Shown: positions 57,521 through 64,000 of the stretch, one piece after another
How positions within the stretch are numbered: the stretch's first letter is position 1
How the letters are laid out: each line of letters starts with the position of its first letter
Source: Brevundimonas huaxiensis
GTDB taxonomy: Bacteria; Pseudomonadota; Alphaproteobacteria; Caulobacterales; Caulobacteraceae
Assembly: GCF_014218725.1 (NCBI RefSeq)
Contig: NZ_JABBJE010000002.1
Span: 186,001-250,000, forward strand
DNA: 64,000 nucleotides
Direction of reading: 5' to 3'
The notes under the pieces: generated by a model
What the model saw: the letters and a program-made list of their open reading frames with translations, nothing else
What the model was told of the DNA's origin: nothing
Database searches by the model: none
Program-made: the position numbers and the translations under genes

Positions 57521-57560
57521 TTGACAGAACGGCGCCTAATCGCAACTGTATTGATTGCAT
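57521..57560 (+). promoter_or_regulatory. Possible promoter of the YceI gene
   Basis: TTGACA at 57521-57526 is followed by a -10-like ACTGTAT about 18 bp downstream. It is 30-65 bp before the ATG at 57587, a plausible position for a sigma-70-type promoter. Assigned by eye only. Confidence 0.4.
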
Positions 57561-57586
57561 ATCCGCCCCATCGACAGGAAATCCCT

Positions 57587-58213
57587 ATGCGCACCTCCTT
57601 CATGAAATACGCCGTCGCCGGCGCGGCCGCCCTCAGCCTGGTCGCAGGCGGCGCGGTCGTGGCTCAGGCCGCTCTGACCAAGAACCCCGCCGAGGTCACC
57701 TCCGGGACCTACGATCTGGATTCCGGCCACGGCAAGATCACCTGGTCGGTCAATCACTTCGGTCTTTCGACCTATACGGGCCAGTTCGTGAACGTGAAGG
57801 CGGTGCTGAAGCTGGACCCGGCCAACCCCTCGGCCTCGACGCTGACCGCGACGATCCCGCTGACCGACGTGGCGCCCAACGACGACCGTCTGAAGGCCCA
57901 CCTTCAGACCGCCGACTTCTTCGACACCGCTAAATATCCGACGGCAACCTTCGTCTCGCGCTCGGTCACGGTCGACGCCGATGACGCCAACGAGGCGACC
58001 GTGGTTGGCGATCTGACCCTGAAGGGCGTGACCAAGCCCGTCACCATCGAGGTCGAGTTCAACGGCGCCGGAACCGTCATGGGCGCCTACAAGGCCGGCT
58101 TCGACGGCGAAGCCACCATCAAACGCTCGGACTTCGGCATCAACTACGCCCTGCCGGCCGTCTCCGACGAGGTGAAGCTGCACATTGAAGGCGAGTTCGT
58201 CATTCAGAAGTAG
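57587..58213 (+). CDS. YceI-family periplasmic protein
   Basis: This 208-aa protein has a signal peptide (MKYAVAGAAALSLVAGGAVV) and the lipocalin-like YceI fold: SGTYDLDSGHGKITWSVNHF, YTGQFVNVKAVLKLD, FDTAKYPTATFVSRSV, VVGDLTLKGVTKPVTIEV and SDFGINYALP. Members bind polyisoprenoids such as ubiquinone precursors. ACAGGAA precedes the ATG. Two short repeat elements follow the gene. Confidence 0.92.
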   Translation: MRTSFMKYAVAGAAALSLVAGGAVVAQAALTKNPAEVTSGTYDLDSGHGKITWSVNHFGLSTYTGQFVNVKAVLKLDPANPSASTLTATIPLTDVAPNDDRLKAHLQTADFFDTAKYPTATFVSRSVTVDADDANEATVVGDLTLKGVTKPVTIEVEFNGAGTVMGAYKAGFDGEATIKRSDFGINYALPAVSDEVKLHIEGEFVIQK

Positions 58214-58215
58214 GG

Positions 58216-58281
58216 CCTGCCGCGCTTCGCGTGACTTGAGGCGGCTCTTTTAGGCCTACCGCGCTGCGCGCGACTTGAGGC
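58216..58281. repeat. Two short tandem repeat elements
   Basis: Copies of 27 bp at 58216-58242 and 58255-58281 share the pattern CCTRCCGCGCTKCGCGYGACTTGAGGC with few differences. A related copy lies at 48678-48704. They sit in the 3' space between the convergent YceI and S4-domain genes. They may be REP-like elements. Confidence 0.55.
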
Positions 58282-58284
58282 CAT

Positions 58285-58560
58285 TTAGACCGTCAGCGAA
58301 TACAGGGCGCGGGCCTCCTCTGCGGGTCCGCGCCTTTCGCCCAGCCCCTCGACCTTCAGGCTGGTGACGCGTCCGTTCTGGGCGAAGGTCAGCAGGTCGC
58401 CGACGTGAACGCACCGGCTGGGCTTGTCGAGCCGCGTCTCGCGCCCCTGATGCGTCAGCCGCACCGCACCCCGCTCCACCAGACCGGCCGCCAGGCCGCG
58501 CGTCTTTACGAACCGCGCGCGCCACAGCCAGATGTCGATGCGACAGGCGTTCTCGTTCAA
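58285..58560 (-). CDS. S4-domain RNA-binding protein (Hsp15-like)
   Basis: This 91-aa protein is a single S4 domain: CRIDIWLWRARFVKTRGLAA, GAVRLTHQGRETRLDKPS and VHVGDLLTFAQNGRV. It resembles Hsp15, which rescues stalled 50S subunits. The start is TTG at 58560, overlapping the helicase stop (TTGA), so translation is coupled to the helicase. There is no ATG in a sensible position. The frame runs further upstream inside the helicase gene, but without family similarity. Confidence 0.8.
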   Translation of the reverse strand: MNENACRIDIWLWRARFVKTRGLAAGLVERGAVRLTHQGRETRLDKPSRCVHVGDLLTFAQNGRVTSLKVEGLGERRGPAEEARALYSLTV

Positions 58561-61046
58561 GCCTTCGCCTTTCGACGCGGACGACGACGCTTGGGCCGCG
58601 CCGGGGGCGCCTCCGTCAGGGCGGCGAGGGCGGCGAAGGGCGAGTCCTTGACGATCTTGGGCGCTGCGCCCGGCTTGTCGGGCAGGCGGGCGCGTTCGAT
58701 CTTCAAGGCGGCGATGATCTGTTTGGCCTGATCGGCGCGCCAGCCCAGATCGGTCAGGGCCTCGTCGGACAGTCGGCCGTGATTGGCGGCCCGCAGCTCG
58801 GCCATCTTCTCCAGCGTCTCGACCGGCGCCAGCCACCGTCCCGCCAATCGTAATCCATGCGCGGACAACAGACGCGCCGAGGGCGGCTCCACCGGCGCGG
58901 GGATCAGATCGGGCGTGGCCGGGATCAGCGGCGCGGCGACAAAGGCCTGGGCGAAATGGCGGGCGCGCGGCTTCTGAAGGCCAGGCAGCCAAACCGAATG
59001 CCCCCCGATGCGGATGGCGAAACTGCGCAGCGTGCGGCGCTCGACCTGACTGAGCGCGGCCAGATCGCGCTCGACCTCGCGCCGGTCGATCACGCCGCCG
59101 GCCTCGATCAGACGGAAGGCGATGCCGCGCGGAAGGCCCTTGAGCGCGCCACTCTCGACCGCCTGACGCAGCCGTCGCAGATCACGCAACGCACGGCCCG
59201 CTTCCGCCGCCAGCCACGCCTCGATCCGGCGCTGGGCGCGCTCGCGGGCGGGCGTCGGTCCCAGATCGCCGAGCAGGCGCACGGAGGGCGTAAAGGGATC
59301 GACCCCCTGCGGCGTCGCATTGATCTGCGCCGTCAGCACGCCGCGCCACAGCACCGCCCCGTCCGGCGTGACCGAAAACCCGTCGTCGGTCTCGGCCGCC
59401 AGACGCCCCAGCCGTCGATTGATCTCGGGCGTCACCGCACGCACGGCGGCCTGGCGCAGGGTGCGATCCTCCAGAGCCGAAGAGCCCTTCTCCATCTGGA
59501 ACCGCACGCCCTCCAGCTGGCCGACGACCTGACCCTCGACGGTGACCTCCCCGTCTTCGGCGACGCCAGCAAACGTGTCTTCGCGCACGTTCAGCGCCCG
59601 CATCAGGGCGGTGGTTCGGCGATCCACGAACCGGGCGGTCAGCCGCTCGTGTAGTACGTCGGACAGCCGGTCCTCGAGCGCGCGGGTCTTGTCGCGCCAG
59701 CCTTGCGCGTCGTGAACCCAGTCCGGCCGGTTGGCGATGTAGGACAGGGTGCGCACTGCCGACAGCCGCGCCGACAGCTGGTCGATCTGACCGTCGTCGC
59801 GATCCACGAAGGCGAAGCGCGGCGCCATCCAGTCGTCGGTCAGCCGGCCGCGCTTGCCGGTCAGGGCGTGGAAGACGTCCTTGGCCAGCCGGGCGTGTTC
59901 ATCCAGCGTCGTCTTCTGGAAGTCGGGCAACTGGCACGCCTCCCACAGACGCATGACCGCCCCGCGCGAGCGCCCGATGCGGGCCACCTCCTCGTCCTTG
60001 ATCAGGCGACGCAGCAGGGTCTCGTCCAGCGCCTCCGCCGTTAGGCTCAGCCCCGAACGCTGGGGCGTCACCGTCAGCGAGCGCAGCAGATCGGGCAGGG
60101 TGTCGAAATCCAGCCGGGCGTTCCGCCACTCCGCCGCCTCGATCGGATCGAACCGATGCTCGACCACCTGTTCGACCAGGTCGGGGTCCAGATCCTCGGC
60201 CTCGGCCGTGACGCCGAAGGTGCCGTCGCGCAGATGCCGGCCGGCCCGCCCGGCGATCTGGCCGATCTCATGGGCGTAAAGCCAGCGGGTGCGCCGCCCG
60301 TCGAACTTTCTCAGGCCCGCGAAGGCGACATGGTCTACATCCATGTTCAACCCCATGCCGATGGCGTCGGTGGCGACCAGGAAATCGACCTCGCCCGACT
60401 GATACAGCGCCACCTGGGCGTTGCGGGTGCGGGGCGACAGACTGCCCATCACCACGGCCGCCCCGCCGCGCTGACGCCGGATCAGTTCAGCGATGGCGTA
60501 GACCCGGTCGGTCGAGAAGGCGACGATTGCGCTGCGGCGCGGCAGGCGGGTCAGCTTCTTGGAGCCCGCATAGGACAGGGTGGATAGCCGGTCGCGCGTC
60601 ACGATCTCCACGTCCGGCACCAGGCGGCGGATCAGCGGCTCCATGGCGCCAGCGCCCAGGAACATCGTCTCGAACCGGCCGCGCGCGTGCAGCAGCCGCT
60701 GGGTGAAGACGTGGCCGCGTTCGGGGTCGGCGACCAGCTGGATTTCGTCGATGGCCAGAAACTCGACCGACCGCTCCAGCGGCATGGCCTCGACGGTGCA
60801 GACGAAATAGTGCGGGCGCGGCGGGACGATCTTTTCCTCGCCGGTGATCAGGGCGACGGCCGCCGCGCCGCGCTGTTTGACGATCCGCTCATAGATCTCG
60901 CGGGCCAGCAGGCGCAGGGGCAGGCCGATCATGCCCGAGGCGTGACCCAGCATCCGCTCGACCGCCAGATGGGTCTTGCCAGTGTTGGTGGGCCCCAGGA
61001 CCGCAGTCACGCGGGACGGGGCGAGGCCTGCGGACCGGTCGCTCAT
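58557..61046 (-). CDS. Suv3-like DExH-box RNA helicase
   Basis: This 829-aa protein belongs to the Suv3/MgpS-like helicases of alphaproteobacteria. Motif I is VLGPTNTGKTHLAVERML, motif II is IDEIQ (LAIDEIQLVADPERGH), and the second RecA domain carries LVATDAIGMGLNMDVDHVAF and IGQIAGRAGRH. The C-terminus has low-complexity basic residues (RPKRRRPRRKAKA). In mitochondria Suv3 degrades RNA with a nuclease; here the partner gene encodes an S4-domain protein. The stop codon overlaps the S4 start. Confidence 0.9.
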   Translation of the reverse strand: MSDRSAGLAPSRVTAVLGPTNTGKTHLAVERMLGHASGMIGLPLRLLAREIYERIVKQRGAAAVALITGEEKIVPPRPHYFVCTVEAMPLERSVEFLAIDEIQLVADPERGHVFTQRLLHARGRFETMFLGAGAMEPLIRRLVPDVEIVTRDRLSTLSYAGSKKLTRLPRRSAIVAFSTDRVYAIAELIRRQRGGAAVVMGSLSPRTRNAQVALYQSGEVDFLVATDAIGMGLNMDVDHVAFAGLRKFDGRRTRWLYAHEIGQIAGRAGRHLRDGTFGVTAEAEDLDPDLVEQVVEHRFDPIEAAEWRNARLDFDTLPDLLRSLTVTPQRSGLSLTAEALDETLLRRLIKDEEVARIGRSRGAVMRLWEACQLPDFQKTTLDEHARLAKDVFHALTGKRGRLTDDWMAPRFAFVDRDDGQIDQLSARLSAVRTLSYIANRPDWVHDAQGWRDKTRALEDRLSDVLHERLTARFVDRRTTALMRALNVREDTFAGVAEDGEVTVEGQVVGQLEGVRFQMEKGSSALEDRTLRQAAVRAVTPEINRRLGRLAAETDDGFSVTPDGAVLWRGVLTAQINATPQGVDPFTPSVRLLGDLGPTPARERAQRRIEAWLAAEAGRALRDLRRLRQAVESGALKGLPRGIAFRLIEAGGVIDRREVERDLAALSQVERRTLRSFAIRIGGHSVWLPGLQKPRARHFAQAFVAAPLIPATPDLIPAPVEPPSARLLSAHGLRLAGRWLAPVETLEKMAELRAANHGRLSDEALTDLGWRADQAKQIIAALKIERARLPDKPGAAPKIVKDSPFAALAALTEAPPARPKRRRPRRKAKA

Positions 61047-61080
61047 GTCGCGACTAAGGTGGCGACGAATCTCGTCCGGC

Positions 61081-61692
61081 TCAAGCGTCGCCGGCGCGCA
61101 TTCCGATCCGGACCAGGGTGGACAGGTTCGCGGCCTGCATTTTCGTCATCACCTTGGCGCGAAAGATTTCCACCGTGCGCGGGCTGATCTCCAGCCTTTG
61201 CGCGATTTCCTTGTTGGAACAGCCGTCGATCAGGGCGTCGAAGACCTGCCGTTCGCGCGGGGTGAGGGTGTCCAGTCGGGCCTTGGCGTCCTCGCGCGCG
61301 ATCCGCTCGGCCTCCAGACTGGTCAAGGAGGCCAGGCAGCTGGAAACCGCGTCCAGCATTCGCTGCGGATCGAACGGCTTTTCGACGAAATCTACGACGC
61401 CCGCCTTCATCAACTGAACCGCCAGCGTCACCTCCCCATGACCCGTGATGACGATCACCGGCCAGGTGTCGCCGCGCAGGCTTTTCAGACGCCCGACCAG
61501 CTCGGAACCCTGAAGCCCCGGCATCCGCACATCGGTAATGACGCAGGCGCTGCGGTCTTCGGGCAGATTGTCCAGGAAGTCGTCGGCGCTGACGAAACTG
61601 CGCGCCCGATACCCAGCCCCGCGCAGCATCAGCACCAGGGCGTCGCGCATGGCGGGGTCGTCATCGATGATGAAAACGGAGTGCGGGCTCAT
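61081..61692 (-). CDS. FixJ-type response regulator
   Basis: This 203-aa protein has a receiver domain (IIDDDPAMRDALVLMLRGAG; phosphorylation site D54 in VITDVRMPG; VEKPF) and a LuxR-type HTH (LTPRERQVFDALIDGCSNKE, SPRTVEIFRAKVMTKM). It is the output partner of the kinase upstream, sharing one base of the kinase's stop codon (TGATG). In related bacteria FixJ activates fixK and microaerobic genes; here the targets are unknown. Confidence 0.92.
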   Translation of the reverse strand: MSPHSVFIIDDDPAMRDALVLMLRGAGYRARSFVSADDFLDNLPEDRSACVITDVRMPGLQGSELVGRLKSLRGDTWPVIVITGHGEVTLAVQLMKAGVVDFVEKPFDPQRMLDAVSSCLASLTSLEAERIAREDAKARLDTLTPRERQVFDALIDGCSNKEIAQRLEISPRTVEIFRAKVMTKMQAANLSTLVRIGMRAGDA

Positions 61693-63123
61693 CAGATTTC
61701 GGACTCCGTGGGACGCGGCAGACGAAACGAAAAGGTCGCTCCACCCTGAGAATTCCGGCTGACGACCAAGGTCGCGCCATGGCTCTCGACGATTGAACGC
61801 GTGACCGACAGCCCCAGACCCATGCCGCCGGCCTTCGTCGTCGCCATCGGGTGAAAGATGCTGTCGATTCTGTCTTCGGGGATGCCGTCGCCATTGTCGC
61901 ACACCGCGATCTCATAGCCGTCCGCGCCCAGCGTCCGGCCGGTCACCGTCACGCGTGCGCCCTCGCGTCCGATGACGGCGTCCACGGCGTTGCGCACCAG
62001 ATTGGCCAGCGCCTGCTGAATCTGGATGCGGTCGGCCAGAACCTGATCGTCGTCCTCTTCCACATCCAGAGCGATCGTCGTGTCGGTGTCCTGTCCCGTC
62101 AGGGCGAAGACCGGCGCCAGGTCGAGGACGATCAGCGAGGCGCGCTCTTCGGTAAAGGACCGCGAACCTGTCGCGACCTGTTCGCGCATGCGCCGAATGA
62201 TGTCGCCCGCGCGCAGCAACTGCGTCTTGGCCAGGTCGATGGTCTTGGCCGGCCCTTCCGCGACCGTTCCCAGCCGGGTCAGTTCGGCCTGGCCGGCATG
62301 CAGATACACGGTGGCGGCGGTCAGCGGCTGGTTCAGTTCGTGGGCCAGGGTCGCGGCCATTTCCCCCATTGAGTTCAGACGCCAGACGCTGCTGAGCTTG
62401 TCGTTCAGATCGCGCTCGCCCTTGCGGATCGTCTCGGCCTGGCTCTGATCGCCCAGCGTCAGCACGATGTGTTCGGGAGCGATGTCGTCAGGCAGGACAT
62501 TGGCGTGGAGCGTCAGCGACGGCCCGGGTGTATTTATACTGCCGCTCGTCCAAGGTCCGGAGGACGGGCCCAGAACCTCGCCCCCTTGGCGAGCCTTCGC
62601 CAGGGCCGCATCGTCGAAGCCGGGCAGTAGCGATCCGAAAGGCTGCGCCATCGCCGCGTCTCGATCCACACGCAGCAGATCGGCGGCGGCCGGGGTCACG
62701 CGGCGCGTCCGCCCCTCACGATCCAGCGTCACGATCGGCGTCGTGGCCACAATGGTGTCGAGCAGCATCTCGCGCAGCGCCAAGTCACGCGTCAGGGCGC
62801 GGGCCTGTTCCAGGGCGTCGATTAGCCGACGACAGACCTCTGCGATGACCCAGGCGATGACCGCAAAAAGCGCGGCGTTGGTCGCCGCATCCAGCACGCT
62901 TTCGCGATGCACCAGCCACAGATTAGCCCCGATGGCCAACAGGATCGCCAGCACGACCGCCCCCCCTTTGCGCCAGCAGAGCCGTAACAATCACCGCCGG
63001 GACCAGCGGCAGATAATAGAAGTTTCCAAACGGTTCGAGCGCGCTACGAACCAGCGTCGCCACAAGGACAGCCAGGCACGCGATCAAGACCCCGCTCCAC
63101 CATGTCCTGGACCTGAAGATCAT
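61692..63123 (-). pseudogene. FixL-like membrane sensor kinase, frameshifted near the N-terminus
   Basis: The intact kinase frame is 61692..62990: two hydrophobic helices, a PAS-like region (about 70-180), the HisKA box AHELNQPLTAATVYLHAG, and the HATPase boxes (NLVRNAVDA, VCDNGDGIPEDRI, GMGLGLSVTRSIV). The membrane region's first part is encoded in another frame (62923..63123: MIFRSRTWWSGVLIACLAVL, LPLVPAVIVTALLAQRGG). They join in a run of seven G at 62960-62966; six G would give a continuous protein of about 477 aa. The PAS lacks the histidine pattern of heme-binding FixL, so oxygen sensing is doubtful. It could be a real mutation, a sequencing error or phase variation. Confidence 0.75.
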
Positions 63124-63438
63124 GTCTTCGTGATGTTCCTGGGCCGCTGGATATATTTCACCGGAGTATGAATTGGGATGCGAGAACTCGCCAAAACTTG
63201 GGCTGACGGGCGTCGCCGCTTTTCTGACAACTTTTGTATAGGCTCGTTTCGACTACGTGAACATACGTATTCGCTCAAAATCGGTTTGGAGTGACGAGCA
63301 CCCCTGCCGATGACGCAGCCCGGAGGCCGCGCGACACTCCTCACGGGTTACGCAATCCTACATACAGTCCGGTTCAGATTTAATATTAATCATCGCCTCA
63401 TCCTTGGGCTTCAGAATGCAGAAGCTTCAGGGATCACC
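63124..63438. other. Divergent region of the sensor kinase and porin genes
   Basis: 315 bp with no convincing coding frame. It is less GC-rich (for example around 63220-63290 and TTTAATATTAATCA near 63380), as expected for two promoters. I see no FixK-type TTGAT-N4-ATCAA box. Confidence 0.4.
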
Positions 63439-64000
63439 ATGTTTCGTTCGTCAGCCTTCTTTGTTGTCGCGGCAGTAGGCCTCGCAGCACCGATCAACGC
63501 CCAGGCCCAATCGTTCGGCCTCGATGTCGGTGTCGCCAGCCAGTATGTCGGCAAAGGGCTGGGCAAGAGCAATCAGGACGTTGCGCCTTTCGCCAAGGCC
63601 GAAGCCGGCTTCGGCGAAGGCTACGCCAGCGTCTTCGTCTCTGACGCCGCCGGATCGCAAGGCTACGACATGGAAATCGTCAGCATGGTCGGTTGGCGCC
63701 CCAAGGCGGGCGGCTTCACCCTCGATCTGGGCGTTATGAACCGCGATCTGCCAGGATCGCGCGCCGGCGTCGACAAAAACTACTGGGAATATCAGGCGGA
63801 CGCTTCACGCAAGCTGGGCCCCGTGGCGACGCGCCTGCGCGTCAACTATTCGCCCGACGGCTTTGCGGCGACGAAAGAGGCCTGGTGGCTGGAGTTGCAA
63901 GGCACGGTCGCCGTCGCCGCCAAGACAAAGATTTCGGCCGGCGTCGCCAACCGCATGGCCGACGGCGGTGTCGATTACAACGCCTGGAACGTCGGCGCCA
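63439..64000 (+). CDS. TorF-type putative porin (partial, cut by window end)
   Basis: The frame is open from the ATG at 63439 to the window edge (187 codons). A signal peptide (FFVVAAVGLAAPINAQA) is followed by GLDVGVASQYVGKGLGKSNQ and repeated beta-strand pairs with Tyr and Trp (KNYWEYQADASRKLG). The pattern matches the conserved outer-membrane family TIGR02001/TorF. The C-terminus is missing. Confidence 0.75.
   Translation, partial: MFRSSAFFVVAAVGLAAPINAQAQSFGLDVGVASQYVGKGLGKSNQDVAPFAKAEAGFGEGYASVFVSDAAGSQGYDMEIVSMVGWRPKAGGFTLDLGVMNRDLPGSRAGVDKNYWEYQADASRKLGPVATRLRVNYSPDGFAATKEAWWLELQGTVAVAAKTKISAGVANRMADGGVDYNAWNVGA

Overview
The window is high-GC chromosomal DNA from an alphaproteobacterium, most probably Caulobacterales and Brevundimonas-like. 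I infer this from protein character (MotA, CarD, TorF-type porin, CysNC fusion, Suv3-like helicase, HWE-type bacteriophytochrome kinase) and from dnaA, dnaN, recF and gyrB lying close together. No database search was possible, so the genus is inferred.

Layout. 1-9.9 kb: release factor 3 (cut by the window edge), a secreted TPR/gluzincin-like protein, malate synthase G, a MscS channel and the sulfate-activation pair cysD-cysNC. 10-18.9 kb: lipocalin and PQQ-dehydrogenase-like lipoproteins, an acyl-CoA synthetase, motA, mnmC and small envelope proteins. 18.9-26.2 kb: minus-strand replication block gyrB-recF-dnaN-dnaA, then rpsT; two repeat-rich hairpins flank dnaN. 26.5-33.2 kb: TonB-dependent receptor-like protein, gpmA, a RibD-type deaminase, a pentapeptide-repeat protein and metK. 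33.3-35.4 kb: a four-gene operon of small proteins led by a LuxR-type HTH protein with a membrane tail, then an XRE regulator.

35.5-42.3 kb is a genomic island of about 6.7 kb inserted at the 3' end of tRNA-Thr(CGT). A 46-bp partial copy of the tRNA 3' half marks its far end. Base and codon usage are visibly less GC-rich than the surroundings. It holds a tyrosine-recombinase remnant, an XRE regulator with a palindromic operator candidate, and mostly uncharacterised proteins. Among these are a 655-aa cold-shock-like / PD-(D/E)XK-like / zinc-ribbon protein, a DUF2806-like protein coupled to a membrane protein, and a possible HEPN protein with an RNGLVH motif. This is the best candidate for an undescribed, possibly defence-related, system.

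42.3-64 kb: hemC-hemD divergent from tsaD-gpsA and a Rieske protein; PPK2; an extensin-like protein; a cold shock protein; a DMT transporter; the bphO-bphP photoreceptor operon; a transglutaminase-like protein; an M1-type aminopeptidase; rpmB; carD; fdxA; a YceI protein; a Suv3-like helicase with an S4 protein; and a FixLJ-type two-component pair whose kinase is split by a frameshift in a seven-G run. A TorF/TIGR02001-type porin runs off the end.
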